Positions 1 through 14,604 of a stretch of 64,000 nucleotides of DNA are shown piece by piece (the stretch's first letter is position 1; the number at the start of each line of letters is the position of its first letter). The notes under the pieces are model-generated. The model worked only from the letters and a program-made list of their open reading frames with translations. It made no database searches and was not told the origin of the DNA. The DNA lies in contig JAXRKN010000038.1 in assembly GCA_038502055.1 (NCBI GenBank), forward strand, positions 2,790,001-2,854,000, read 5' to 3'. The translations under genes were made by a program, and so were the position numbers. The DNA comes from Tanytarsus gracilentus. Taxonomy: Eukaryota; Arthropoda; Insecta; Diptera; Chironomidae.

Positions 1-773
1 TTCTTTTTGCACAACGAGTGGGCACAGAACAAAATTTATTGATTTAGAATGTAAGTCGTGCCTGCTCTTTGAATCCCACATGAGGACTCAAGATTTGAGT
101 GAGAAAAAAATTAAACTCTAACAGAATTTTGTGTCCAAATATGGCTATTTAGTCTTTAAGATTCCTGCACGCTTTAACAAGTTTTTTATGTACTACTTTA
201 ATAACTACCAAACTTTACATTGTTGTGTTACCTTTTAAAGGACAAAAGTCCTTTTCGAAAAAAGTTAATTATGATTCTTTTATTGTTTTATTATACATTT
301 TATTACAATAATATTAACCTCTTTTTTGTATAACCTAGACAATATTCAACATTCCACTACTTAATTAATTAAGATTTGCATGTTAACCTTTTACTGCTTT
401 ATATATATAGAAAGAGAACAAAAATATATTCTTGTTGTTTCATTCCACTTTTTTACTTAGCTGACTTCTTTATATCGAAGATGATGTTGATAATTTTTTT
501 CTGTGTGATGAGAAAATATTTTTTCAATCAAAAAGATAGAGCGATATGGAAGAATTCAATTTGGATGATTTTTATGACTGATTTAGATAAGCTCAAAAAA
601 AGAGAAAACTTCCAATTCGCTTGTTGCATGCGATGTTTTTTTTTATTATTTTTGTTGCTAAAGTTTGAAAAAGTTTTTTTCGGTGATTTTTGCCCCTTTT
701 AAATTCTCAAAAATGCAAGTAGATTTTTGAAATTTTTCACCATGAATTTCTATTAACTAATAAATATTTTCAG
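1..773. other. AT-rich non-coding DNA, probably intron
   Basis: It lies directly 5' of the acceptor at 773 and is therefore probably intronic. The 108-codon open stretch at 376-702 is T/A-driven (Phe, Leu, Lys) with no motif and is judged fortuitous. Confidence 0.4.
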
Positions 774-1494
774 ATTTGCATATGTCGTGGTCAGAACCAC
801 TGGAAATAGTACAACACTACCATCAAACACATCACCTATTCGAACAGAGCCAATAAGTCACATTCCGACAATTGCGAGCAGCAATAAAATAATCAAGGGC
901 AAGCAATCAAAAGACGATTTAACAAAAAGAGCTTCCGTACGCAGAACGACTATCGGACGATCGAAATTATCATCGCGATCGCCTGTTAAACCATTGACAT
1001 GTACAGTCAGTGTCATGACACCCACACATCAAACGGTGACAACAACTGTTGCGAACTCACAATCACCAATGGAAAATCAGCCGATTGTCAATGAAAGAGT
1101 TACTTTGGAAGATTTAAACTGCAAAGGGCCTGTAACCCGGAGTCGACTGTGCAAACTATGCCCATCCCTTGACGATTCAAGTTTGGAGACACTGCATAAA
1201 CGAGGAAAACGCTCATTGAGCAGTTCTCGATTTTATGACAAGAAAAATACATGCAGAAAGAAACAAATCTTGACTCCAGTCATTACTGGAACTTCAATCA
1301 CTAGAAGATTGAGAAAAGAAGCGTCGTTGGACTCAGCACTGGCTGACGTTGCAACGAGTCAGGAAACGAATGATCATATTTCACTATCCGAGGTGCCATC
1401 TCCAATAAAAGAAGCGCCAAAGTCAAGACTAAAGAAACCTTCCATTCGAACGTCATCTCAAAAGACATTGACATTGACATCGACATCGAACTAA
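774..1494 (+). CDS. Last exon of an unidentified Ser/Thr/Arg-rich protein (5' part outside or upstream)
   Basis: An open stretch of about 240 codons follows a good splice acceptor (TTTTCAG at 767-773) and ends at a TAA at 1492-1494. There is no ATG near its 5' end, so this is read as a terminal exon; its first base completes a codon begun in an earlier exon that I cannot place. The encoded tail is rich in Ser, Thr, Arg and Lys, contains SP/TP sites such as SRSPVKP, and ends in a Thr-Ser run. No hydrophobic segment or enzymatic motif is visible, so it looks like a disordered regulatory tail. Codon use is more balanced than the surrounding AT-rich DNA, which supports real coding. The protein is not recognised and no function is proposed. 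Confidence 0.6.
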
Positions 1495-3093
1495 AAAAAT
1501 GCCGGAATCTATATCGAATGAAAATCATGAAAAGTGCACCTTACATTAACGCATACTAATCACAATAATTATTACTGCACCCCATAATGAAAAGATAATG
1601 TCCAGAGAATGTGAACAGTCTCCTTGCCATTTTTTTCTATACAGAAAATTCACAAAAAATGTTGACAGCATTTAAAGTATTACTGAGTTGGTTCTATTAG
1701 ATGATAGTTATATATCAATTGCTTCTGTAATTTTTAATTTTAAAATTGAACAAATCTTTCCGCATATAAGACATATATGTTAAACAAATTTAGTATCTCA
1801 AAAATTATAAAAATTCAGGAAGTCACATAATTTTACAGTAATCAAGCAAATTCTGCATAAAATTAAAATTATTTCATTGTACTATTGTTAAAAATTCCTT
1901 GGTTGAAGTACTAAAAATTTTATTATGTATCTAATTTCTCGGGTGATGTTTTTCCTATAGATTTTAAGCATTTTTATATTAATAATTTTAGTCATTCTTC
2001 TGCAATAACAATTTAGGTTAAGAAGAGATTTTTTATTTACTTCCGATTAAATTTATTAAGTTCCGTGAGATTATTTCAAAAATAATTTTAAGCTCTCTAT
2101 TTTTCGGGATGTGCAAGATAAACTTTACAAATTTGTGCGTGAGAAAATTTTATATAATTTTATTAATGTTCAAAAATGTAGAAAAACTCTTACATTAAAT
2201 TTATATACTTAAAGTGTATGCTTTATGTGCATTCATATGCAAGTTGATTTGAGTTTATTTAAAATTATATTCAAGTTTCTCGCCGATGATAAAAATTCAA
2301 TAGTGCAAGTCATATCAAGAGACAATTTAAAATTTAAAGAAGACCAAAGTGCCCTATAAAGAATCTATGACAGTTAAATTCAAAAAATAATATATTTCGA
2401 ACAAGTGCTTGAATCTAATGATTTTTTATAGAGTGTCTTCGTCCTCAGTCTTGAAAATGCACTCTAAATATCCCAACAAGCATTACTAAACACATCCATA
2501 TGAAACAAATTAATAAAACAGTAAAAAAATAATACTTGCACATCTCCAAAGAAAAACTAAATCATCATGACATGACATTTAAGAATTTCTTCGCCAAAAT
2601 TTGCTATTACGAAGGAATCTCCATGTTTTTTGTAAAGATTACTTACAGAAACTTGTGTTACAGAGTAATTAATCATTAATAGACAAAAATCTCACAACAA
2701 AAAACTTATAAAAGAGAAAATGTCGCCATGACATGGTAAACATTTTACATCATGTAACTAATAGACCATAGGTGAAATTGTTCTGATAGAGAATCCTGTT
2801 GATCTCCTTATATGAAAAATTTGAAATGAAAAGAGAAAAATTATGACTCAAAGTTTTCTAACACATAAAAAATAAAACTTTTTAGGAACAAGATTGATCT
2901 GAAAAAAAACTTTATAGAGTGAATTTGATCGAATTAGTACTGTCGCAGTTTAGAAATTCTAAAAAAGTATTTATTGATGAGAAAATAATAAAATTTAATT
3001 TTGATTTCATTTCTGAACATAGAACGAAAAATCACAACTGCTGTTTATTGAACTTTCTGTAGACCAACTTCAATTCCAGTGATTTTATTTCAG

Positions 3094-3273
3094 AAAAAAA
3101 ACTTTTCCGTTCACAAAAATCTCTCTTCTGAATATTTCAAATCTATTGTAGATGTAGCACGTAGAAAGACTTCTCGCATTTTAACTCGACTTCAATTGCC
3201 ATCAGAAAATAGTTTTTCAATTTCATCCCACTGGCATCACAGTGTCGCTACAATAGATGAGAAAATGTCATGA
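3094..3273 (+). CDS. Possible isolated terminal exon (weak)
   Basis: After an acceptor-like TTATTTCAG ending at 3093, a frame of 59 codons runs to a TGA at 3271-3273. Its codons are unusually mixed for this region (CGC, GTC, CAC, TGG, CGA) and the product contains the basic segment DVARRKTSRILTRLQLP. It could be an alternative last exon of the gene ending at 1494. No domain is recognisable and chance is quite possible. Confidence 0.2.
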   Translation, partial: KKNFSVHKNLSSEYFKSIVDVARRKTSRILTRLQLPSENSFSISSHWHHSVATIDEKMS

Positions 3274-6200
3274 AAATAAATTTTAAATACGTGAGATGAA
3301 TTTAAGGGAAAATTGTGAAATTCTTTTCTGCCCAAGGAATTTTTTTATGTCCGTCCTGAACATTAATATACATCCTTTTTCATGAGAAAAAAATTCTTCT
3401 CACAAACCTGTCAAAATAATATGAAGGCACTCATTATTGACACTCATTTATGAGGCTTTTTAACGTTCAACCTTTTTTAAGACATTTTATAAAAGTCAAA
3501 AGCGCGAATTTGCCGGACATGTGCCAGCGAGTTAAGGTATGAATAAATTATTTGATTAATTTAATCTGCCTAAAGCTCTTCATCAACCCTGACAGTCAAC
3601 CCTTGTTAACGCAACAAATTAATCCCCGAGTCTGAATTTGTCACATTTTTAATTGCATTATTCTAATGATGAGCAAAAAATTATGCTGGTGAAATAACTT
3701 TGCAAAATATAATTTTAATTGCAATTTTACAACTTAATTACATCCCACAACAACACATGTCATCAACTGCTCGTTATTTATCATAGAATGCTCAGACATC
3801 TGACCGTAGTTAGTAACCAAGTCACTTCATGTCACTCATAGAGCTAAATTGCATAATCCACAAATCCCTGTGTCAAGTCTTTTAAATTAAATTACTAACC
3901 ACCATGAACACGTTAAAGTCATCAAGCACTAATTAAGTCAGTTGCCTCGACAAGCTCGTCAACGATGTTTTCTAACAAAGGCAATTTCATTATGTGCGGC
4001 TGCCATGAATGCCAATAATTGTCGAAGCTATTTAGAAACATAATTAATGGCTTTGCAATCTTTGCATTTTTACTTTATAACAAATATATATATATAAGAA
4101 AAATAATTGTGGCATGCTAATGTTGACGTCATGTCTTTTTCTTCTTTTCATATTACGTCTTGCCATCACTCGAATGAAAACGAAAGAAAAATTATGGAAG
4201 GAAAAGAATTTTATAGCGTCGTCATTCAGCTCAACAATCATTAGTTGCCTCATGACGCTTATAACTGTGTGTGAGCGTGATGAGCGAGCATCAATCAAAA
4301 GCTGCGGAATTGGAGGGGTTTGGTTAGCATTAACAACAAAAGCCACAAAGGCATGAAAAATTTAATAAAAATTATTTTGGATAAGAAACATTTTTGAGAC
4401 GTTAAAAATTTAGATGAAACTCAAAAGTGTAAAAAGTCATGGCGAGCATATTGATTTGTCCTTTCTTAAAAAAGTAGCATGAGTAAAAGCCTTTTAGAGT
4501 TTTTATGATGATACACTTCATTATAAAAGAGGATGCCATAAAAAAGAGATGTAATGGAAGAAAAAAAGGATTTTTATGGAGTCTTCTAAAGTAAAGAGCA
4601 GTTTCCGATCATAAAAATGACTTCAGTAATTGCCATTTGTTGCGAGTTAAAAATCCTTGTTGAGAATTTTCATTTGTTGCACGTTCTGAACTTTTCTTAC
4701 TAGGTAACCTCGAATGACAAATTAAGTCGGTTGAAGCTTTAATATGCTGACACATTTTGAAATTATATGCACATAAAATTAAATGAGATCTTTTGAGAGA
4801 TCAAAGTAGAGCATTTACATCTCAAATTTCACCAGTAACATTTTACACTTTGAGATTATTATTTTCGAGTGATTGTCATGTCAAATTTGTGGGTTTATAC
4901 TGAACGAAAGTTATTTTTTCATGTCACTAAAGTTCTTGCAGTTACTTTCATTTTCATGGTGGTTAAACTTATTAAAACTCTCACCATGCAAAAAATAGAA
5001 ACCATCAAAATGACTTGAGAGACTTTTCTCTTTTTTATAAATGACTTTGACATAATTGCTAAAGTTTCCTGTGATATATCGACAAAGTTCTTCTACTTCT
5101 TCCTCTTGTATCTATATTTTGTGAAAATCTCTCTTACATCCTGAGAATATTTCAATTTATTCACTTCGCATCTAAAGTGATGTTAAAATTTTATGCAAAC
5201 GTCTCTTTTTCTTTTTAATTCCCAAGCCATTTAACATAAGTACGGATGATATTTTTTCACTGAAAATTGAATGAAAAAGGTAAATTCATTTACTCAAGGG
5301 ATAAAAGTTTGAAGAATATTTCGAAATAAACCTGAAGATGAAAACTCTTTCGATATCTTTTGATTCTCAAAGTTTTGTAAATTAAGTTTTTGATATTGAA
5401 TTTCCATCATTTCCTCCACTTCAAAGAGCTTTTCGGACTCGATGCTTTTAATGATAATAAACCCAGAATTTTAGTGTCGGTCGTAAAAATTAATATTCCG
5501 TTCTAATCTTCTATAATCGCATTCTGTTATGCCATAATTGACACGTCCACTTGCAAAGAAGAAATTTATAGAGTTCAAATTTTGTCATTCATGAACTTTG
5601 GCATTCATTTAAATTATTCAATAGAAAGATCAACTGAAAATCATGCACCAAAAATGTGATTTGGAGCTTTTTATAAGAGCTTATATATCGAATGAATTTG
5701 CACAAAAGGTTATCATGAGCAACCAGAAGTATTCAATATAGAGAGTAAAAAAGGTCTTTGCGAAAAGGTCAGAGAGAATTTTTTATTAGCGAACGCTTGC
5801 TCAACTCCAACACACATCAGGTAAATCCAATCATGCTAGGTGTAATAAAAATTCTGTGTTTGTGTAAATCTCAAAAACCACTTCAAGCGGCAGAAAAAAT
5901 GGATGAAAATAATCATAAAAACTCGCACGGAATACAATTTTTTTTGTGAAAATGCCTTTTTCTTTATCGCCATTAGCGTAAATCTGGATTATTGGCCATA
6001 TGCGTGAGAATAAAAATTGAAAAAGGTATAAGATGAATTTTATGGATGAGTGGTTGAGGTAAACAGGTTCATTCTCATTCGAAAATATGTTATCATTTTT
6101 TGAGTAAAATTTCTTAAGTTTTTCTACCAAAATTGTGAGTGGCAAATAAATTAATTCGAGTATCACATTTGTGTGAGATTTAATTTTTCTCCAATTACTT

Positions 6201-9200
6201 AAATAAGTGTTGAACGGATCTCGTGAGCTTTAATGTACGAGACTAAAAAGTAATTGATTCGACGAAAGGAAAATAAAGTTATTTTATCGAAAGTGTATCA
6301 CGCAATTTTTCCCACAGTATCGAAAGCAAATTTAATCACATATCGATCGACTTCATGAAATTTTAATATCAAACGATGCATAAAAATCGTGGAAAGGAAT
6401 TTTTATACGAAAGTTAATGAACTCTTGCCACCTTAAATATTTTCCACATCAAATCCTACAAAAATTGACTTTCTATTTTCACCCACAGTGATATTTTTGG
6501 GTGGATCAAAGTCGGTATAATTTTCCATAAATCAGATACAAAAAATTAATGATTAAAAAAGCCAATTTAAAAATGAAAAAATTTCCTTTTCTGTTAAATA
6601 TTACATTTAACGTATGAAAAATCCCATAAGGGAATTTGTCATACCGACACTGTTCACTCGGAATTATCATTTCGAATTTAAACGATGCAACTATTGCATC
6701 CTCTTCTTAATCATTTGTTCTCATATCGTTCTTTTCTATCTGAACTCGCACCGAGTAAAGACGTATTTCCCTTACGCTCCGTTACAAAATGTAAGAAATA
6801 TTTTACCACATGCTAAACTCAAATTATTATAATTATTTATTTATAGTTGTAAAATCACACACACTCGAACACAAATTATAAAGTTCTTGAAATAAAATGA
6901 ACGTAGTTTTGCATAAACCAAAAAATGACTGTAAAAAAAAACACCACATGCCTGCTTCGGAAAACACATTTATTTGAAATATTTTTTATCCGCTCGATTT
7001 TTATTTGCGAAAAACACTTCTTTTTTAACTACCAGACAAGAAAAAAGTGTGATGGCGATTTCTACGAAGCATTATCAATCTTTTATCTTAATTTTTAAAC
7101 GCTCATTAAGATAGATTTTTGCAAATGAATTTAATACTGAACTGAAATAATTTGTTTTATCGATGATAAAAGCCATTTGCAGCGGAGTTTAGAGGATTCG
7201 CGTTGAGACGACATTTCTCAACACTTTTCGATCAAATTTTGCTATCTATAAGTTTTGTTATTTAAATTAATTTTCATCAATGTTTTAAATTTTTTAAAGC
7301 ATTCATCTTAAAAAATTAAGTAAGTGTTGAAAAACAGCAATTTTCAGAGTTGTTAGTCACCCACTAAAAAATACACAACTTCGCGTGACAACTACAGTGA
7401 GACAGTGAGTATATTTACTGTCATTTGCATGTCTATTTATGCTTATTTTGCTTTCCAACAGCGTTCTCGACAATTGTCTGACGTGCAGTCTGCAATTTTC
7501 TTTCTTCCCCACATGTTGCATATACACCATCGTATGGTTTGTCGGATTATTAAAAGTTTTATCATACATGAGAGATAAAAGATAGCATAAATGCTCTCAG
7601 TGGAGTATCTTAAAGTGTTTGATATTGCAAATTTAATTAAGATAATAAATTTTATCGAGCTATCTCGAGTTCCACAAATAATCAATATTTGCGCTTCCTT
7701 TTTTGATGATATTTATCATGGGAATTAAGGCATCATGGTGTAAGTTTAGATCGAAAAAGGGTGTTTGATTTTTAAGCTAACATGAAGGAGAAAAATATTG
7801 CAAGAAATTTTCAATTTATTTCCTCACCAACATTTATGAAATAATGCCAAAAAAATTAATTTAAACTCAAATAGGATAAAATTTCCACAAATAACTTCGT
7901 TTAATTTTTTTGGCTGTTATTCAATCGATTTAAAAAAAACGAAGGAGTAAATTCTTTGTCATCTCTGCAGTCACTTTGATTTGTGTTATGCACACTCACT
8001 ACCATCCAGCATAGTTTGCTTCTTTCTTGGTGCCATAAAACGTGTCGCAATCTAAATCTCACTGCTGATGAAGCAAAAATTCCTATCGCACGGAGGAAAT
8101 CAATAACCTCATCTACTTCTTTTTTTACGATAGTGACAGCATGTTGCTACTTCAACTTAGAGCTAGTAACGAAGTAAAATATTTTCTTAATCAAAGTGTA
8201 TCAATATTTGTCATTCATTTGTCGCTTCGTGTGATGATAGGTGGTTTCATTTAATCTTCTTTGCTATTCATGTGTCTCATGACAAGAAAACTTAATTTTG
8301 TGGAACGTTCTTTGAGATTGATGCAAAAATATTGTTGATTAAATTTTTTGCTCTTTTCAACGAAGCTTTTTGTTATATAATAAATCTTCCAGGACTTCAA
8401 ACCAGACCATTATAAATGCAAATTTAAATACGTTTCATAAAATGTTTCGCAATTTCAAGATGATAATCTTCCAAGCAGCAATAATTGCCGGAAAAGCTTT
8501 AAAATTAAAATTTTAATTGTGAACATTTTCTGGTTGAGTCGAAGTACGTTTAGAGAAAAATAAATCTGACTCGCTATTAAGTAATCACGTAGTTAAAATA
8601 CAAACCATTCGTTCGGTCGAAAATATATTTTAATGACTTTTCGGTTTTACTGAAAATTTTTTCACGTAAAATAGACGCAATTTAACATTTTTTATTTCCG
8701 CATCGTGAAAATCCTTTTAAAAAGCTTTGAAAGGAACAATCTACTCATCTTTGTACGTGATGGGAAGATTTTCATGGTGGAAATTTATTTTCGGGAGCTT
8801 TAAGCACACTCTTTCAACTTGTTGACGTGAACGGATTAATTTATATGTGTTGTGTTTTTCATGAGAGTCGTGATATGTCACGTTAATCTATACATGGATG
8901 AGACATTTTTCTCATTTAGGTTTGTGCAGGCAAAATAGAGATGAATCGGCTTGTTTTTCATGGTTGAATGTAAATTTTATGATGGCATGATTGTGCAAAG
9001 CGATTTGTGATCATGGATGGAAATTAAATGAAATTTCCGTCGCAACGCAGCGTAGATAATTTTCATGGATGTGAAGAGATTGAATTCAATTTACTTTTTA
9101 TTTGATTAAAAGGTGAATTTTGAATGATTTATGACACGTTATGATTTTTAGTGCAACGCTTTAAAGGTGGTTGGGATTAAATGCTCGATTTTTTAATTAA

Positions 9201-12200
9201 AATTTTATTTAATTTTTAAATAGTTGAAAAAATCAAATTAAACAGCAAAAGTAAACAAGATCTTAAATAATTTTTATGCTTACCAAAAATATTATGCTAA
9301 ATAAAGCCAAAAAACTATTATCATAAAGATAATCAAAATTTATCATCCATGAGACAATTTGCGCTCAAACAATTAAGCATTTAATAAGAAAATTGTTCAC
9401 TTCTTATCCCTTGTGTAAAATTAAACTGTTTTAGATCGATAAATGTGCCCATCTTAATTCCCCTAATTATTATTCTTGAAAGGGTCTGTAGAGATAAATT
9501 TACTGTGTAATGAGAATTTCAGACGATCTCAACAATACATTTTATGTTTGCAAAAAACCCTCCTTCACCATCGCAAATATCTTAATTGGCTCTGCTGATA
9601 AGAGTTGAAAAAAACTTTCTTAATTCCTTTGTGCACTTTTTAATCCTTTCTAAGATAGCAAAAAAAATTTACCATTAAGTAAGAAGATAGAGAGAACTGA
9701 AGAATAAAATTTAATATAATTTTTTTAACTATTTTTCTGAGAACATTTTTCATCTGAAGTAATTTTAGGACAAAAATTATTCTTTCTAAAAATTCAATCT
9801 TGATTTAGATTTCTCCCAAAACTTTTATTTAGATTGCCTAAAAAGTTTTCCTTCCTTAATTGCTTCACATAAAACTCTAATTGCAAGTTTCTTTCTCTCA
9901 TTTTCTCTAAAAGCAACAAAAACAAATTTACTGTAACGATAGTCATTAGAGTCCCTAAACAGCTTTCAACACCATGCCCAAAGTACAGATTTTACTTCAT
10001 CATAATTACTTCAAGCTTACACATAAAACTTTATTTCCATAATCATTCTTATTTGGCATATGTGTGAAAGCATAAGTGCATCGAAATTTTCCTCAAGCAA
10101 TTCACGTTAAATGCTGCAGCTTTAATTGTTTGAAGATGAGAAATAGTAATTAAATCTTTCGCAGCATGTTAGTGCACGTTTAAACCCAATTTTTTCATCA
10201 CTCAAGATCTTACGAAAAATCTTTCATCTAAAATTACCAAAAGATAACTTTCTTCAAAAGCAGCAATAAAAACCTTAACTGTTGAGGTTTAGCTTGACAA
10301 CAAAGTTAACGTAAATTGCTAAAGCATCAATGTCAGCATTAATTACACAGAGAACTCCACAAAATTTTACGCTCCAAATTTATTTTCAAAGGTTTTGGCT
10401 TTTCTTGTGAGAGGGAGCGAAAAAAACAACGTTAAGTCATGAAAATTAATGAGTGACAGCTGCTTTGAACTTTAAGCTCACAAAAAAGACTTTGTGATAA
10501 AAGTCAAAGAAGTGTGCGAGCATACTCGAATTTCAGCTAACACTAATAACATTACCATACCGCTTGCAGAATTATGCACGACATCATCATCATCAACATC
10601 GTTAGAATAATTAAATTTTCCCAGATGCAGCGCTACCATGTACTTAAGTCATTTATGCATGCCGAACACATAAATTTTAATTTCCACATCGCACACGTTT
10701 ACTCTCACGAGTGGTGTTTTTTTGCATAATTTACGATGGCAATAAAATTGGCGGGAGATTAAAAGGAATGTCATAAAATTGATAAAAAAGAAAGTAAATA
10801 AATCTCTTTACAGTCCAACCCTTGCTTCGCTCAGCCGGAAATTTAATTTATCAACGGATTGAACTTTTTTATGTTTCTCAATGCGTTTTCTTCTTTGTAA
10901 GCAAAATAAAATAAATTGTGATACATAAACTTTTTGGCAATAATACTAGAGTGAAAATATGTGTGTGAAGGAAGAAGGTCGAGCATGAATGCGGAACAAA
11001 AACAATAAATAAGTGAAATGGAAAGTCCTGAGTGACACAATGAAAGAGAAAATCTGGACATTAAATTATTTTGATTTGTGAAGTAAAAAACTTCATTGAC
11101 TGATAAAAAATTACAAATAATTTTAAGAGTTTTTTGCATACAAAACACAACATGATAATTTAATTCAACCAATTTTAAATCAATTAACCAGCTATCGATT
11201 TTTCTATGGCGGCTCCCACACAGCAGGATATCGTTTCCCTCCAGCTCAATTCATTATCACAATTTGTGTGATTTTCACATTCGGAGACGGTTGGAAGTCG
11301 AAATTGAGGATTGATTGAGGACGATTTAGATCGCCGCGACACGATAAATTCCATACATTATAGCAGCATGAGCCACAATTTAAGTAAATAACATGACATT
11401 AATCCACTCATGTAGCGCCAAGGATTGAGAACGACGCAATTTTGAAGATTATAGTGGTTCATGTGGCGCAATTGAAGAAAAGGCAAAAATGCATTGCACG
11501 CTTTTGAAGGTCAGGACGAAGAAATTTCTCATTCTCTCTTAAACCTCAAGCAAGAGAAATTTGAGAGAGCTTTATCAAAAAAGTGAGAGAAACGAGAGAG
11601 TAAATTATTCTGGTAGGGATGAAAATTGTGGTGGGGTTAAGTTTTAAATTTGAGCAACGCCGCTCCGGGTAGAAAAAAAAATAATTTTCACACAAAAAAA
11701 TTGTTGTGCAATCGCCGTGAGAAAAAAAGAAGAAAAAAACATTTAAAAAAATCAATGTAAAATAGAGCAGTCTTGGCAGTGAATTTTATTTGGAAAAATT
11801 CGGAGATGAAAAATAAAATCTTCATCGCACATTAAATATCTTGCGTAACATAATTTTTCTCTGTTTCTTTTTATGCTGCGGCAATAAATTAGGTTAAGGT
11901 TATTTTGTGTGTTGCGATAACCAGATGGCAATGCTGCCTTATTTTTCGCATTTTCACATTTTTCTCACACACATCTCAGCGCCTTAGAGTCAAAGAAAGT
12001 TGACGCCAAACATTGGTAAAAGTTCTCGTTTTCTTCTTCTTTCGCATCACATACATTTTTCCTTTCCGTTTCGATATCATCGTCGAATATTTTTTTTCTT
12101 AGCCTTTTTATTATGACAATCTCTTGTCTAGTCACATTTTTATGTGTACCATGAAATTGAATTATTTATAATTTCGCCATCGCCACTACGCTACTATGCG

Positions 12201-13510
12201 TTTGATGGCTACAATTTTCATGACAATTTATTTTCTTTTATTGCGGGAAAAAAGTTTTAGGTTTTTTGCTTCAGTAGTCAAGAAAAAAGGATCATTTACT
12301 CGTGAATTAATGTCCATAAACCAAGAAGGCTCACAAGTTTATAAAATTGACAAAATATTACTTCAAGTCAATCCCTTGAAAGTGATAGTAAAAACGGATT
12401 AGAGAAGTTTCTCCCTCTGATGCTTTGTTTTGCATGAAAGCAATTGAGAAAGTTTTAGCTTCTGTCAACACATGCATGAGAAAAATAAATAACCTACTTT
12501 GGAGAGATTTCTATACATATTTTTTCACTTTACGTGACTTCGAATCTGATATTTACGTAAATGTGCTGCTACTCGTAAGTAACATGACGCAACCTTAGAA
12601 CTTTTCCTATCGCCATTCAACATCATCGGTGAAGCATGAAAAATTTGTAATAATTTATGGCAATCATGGTTGCTAGAGTTATAAGTACAACTATAAATCT
12701 TTCGATACCACCGAAAAAAAAAATCTTGGGCTGATAGGAGTAACGAGTAAAATGGCAAAAATTGTCGAATAAAAGCAGCAATAGATTTAAAGATGAAACA
12801 TTACGAATAATTCGCGAAATATCAAAGCAACATCATTGTCTCCACGCGCGCATGAGATATATTTGTCGATTTAGTGAGCATGAAATATAATGCCATTGGC
12901 AGTAATGGAATTAAAGTGAACAGAATGTAAAAGGGATATAAATTTATCGGTTTGTGACAGCAATATGCGATTAAGGGTAAGTAGAATCTGATTGTAGAAT
13001 CTATGACATAGATCAATTTTTACCATGAAATTTAAAGTTAATGTTAACGATTTTTTAGCTTCACGATTTAAAAGCTTTCATTAATTATTTTTTATCATTC
13101 ATTTGATTTTTTTTAGTTAAATTAAAGATGTTAGAAAAATATTAAATTATTTTTCCTTGGAAATTGGCATCAAAAAAGCATCAAAAAAGATTTCAATTTT
13201 TAAAGATTCCAAAATTTTTCATGTGGCCACCTAACAATAACTCATTCGATTTAGATCCAATGTTTGTGTGGCTATAGAAGCTCCGATGATTTATGAGAGG
13301 ACAAATGCTCGCTTGAAAAATATTGATCTCAGTATAGGTTCTCGTGACTGCACACAACAAAATGTGTGTACACATGTTGTTCGATATATTGAAAATGCAT
13401 TGAAAGCACATAACAACAATATGAGCATAGGGAATTGCATTTTGAAGCGATGAGTTAATATTTGTTGGTTTTTATGAGCCATTAATCATCAGCATAGAAA
13501 ACGAGTGTAG

Positions 13511-13643
13511 TTCACCCAGTCGATAGAATTTCTAATCAGATTTTATTTTCCGCAGATTATTTTCTATAGAATTTTTGCTGAATTTATTTTTCAAATATTT
13601 TTTACTTTTAGAATATCTGAAGAAATTCTGTCGGCTGGGTGAA
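13511..13643. mobile_element. Short inverted-repeat (MITE/foldback-like) element
   Basis: A 133-bp AT-rich unit is bounded by 22-bp terminal inverted repeats. The left end is TTCACCCAGTCGATAGAATT(TC); the right end read on the minus strand is TTCACCCAGCCGACAGAATT(TC), differing at two positions. It has no coding capacity. A target duplication is not evident. This shape fits a non-autonomous DNA transposon remnant. Confidence 0.65.
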
Positions 13644-14604
13644 GATGTCCCTAGAAAACTGATTCCCTAGTGCTCTCATAATAAATATTAGATTTTGAAC
13701 TTGCAAATAAATTTTTTTTTATGATGATGCCGTCTGCTGAGTTGGTTGTGATATGCTATTTTATAGGTCAGGGATTTGTGTAGATTTGATTAACAATATT
13801 TCAATATTTCTTATTTTCCCAAAAAAATAAGCTAATAAATTTTGTTTCATAGCGAGATTATTTCACAGCACGATTGAAATTATGTGTGCTCGAGTGTGGA
13901 CTTCACCTATTTGCTATCGCAATCATCGAGCTAAATTGTGCACAATTTATGAATTGATTAGTTATCGGAGTGAAAACAAACAATTTATATGCGAACCTCT
14001 CATTAAAATATTTTATTTCTACATGAATAAAATGAAAAATATTTACCTGAAATTTAAGCAAATAAATTTTTAATTCAATTTGATAAAATTTTTATTACAA
14101 TCATAATAATTTTTACAATCGATTTATAATTTATTAAATTGACTTTACAATAATAATATTCATATTTTTAATGATAGTAACAACAATGTCGCCATGAATG
14201 TCATTTTAGGGATGTATGACGAGCGCGTGATAAAGTTTGAATGATTTTTTAAAGAAGAAGAGCAAAAAGTTGTAAAAATGTTAAGCAAGGAGATGTGAAA
14301 TGATGGAATTTTAATAAAATAAACACTTCATGCGACTGAATGATAAATAAATTAACAAAAACAATTATGTGATCATTTTTTTGATTAAAATAATAAAAAT
14401 ATCATTTTTATTTTGACGGTGATTGAAAAGTGATGAAAATAAAATTTTCTTTACGAGATACTAAAATAAAAAAAAGATGTTGTAGCTCTACGTGACGATG
14501 AAGGTTCGATAAGCGTCAAATATTTTTTTATGAAATCTGATTTAATGGATGGGGTGATGTACACTGCAATGAGAAGAGAGAAAAAAATTTGATTTTAATT
14601 AAAT

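Larger units (their letters stand above)
1495..14604. other. About 13 kb gene-poor AT-rich DNA
   Basis: No convincing gene was found apart from the weak exon candidate at 3094-3273 and the inverted-repeat element at 13511-13643. Short AT runs (for example TA repeats near 4085-4098) occur. Open stretches of 60-110 codons (for example 4044-4346, 5831-6166, 10843-11172) have biased composition and no start, splice or motif support. The region could hold cis-regulatory DNA or long introns of genes whose exons lie outside the window. Confidence 0.5.

Noticed and set aside
376..702. A 108-codon open frame near the left edge
   Set aside because: Composition is simply that of T/A-rich DNA, and it lies just 5' of a splice acceptor, so it is probably intron.
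5831..6166. A 111-codon minus-strand open frame
   Set aside because: Phe/Ile/Lys-rich, with no motif, promoter or splice support.
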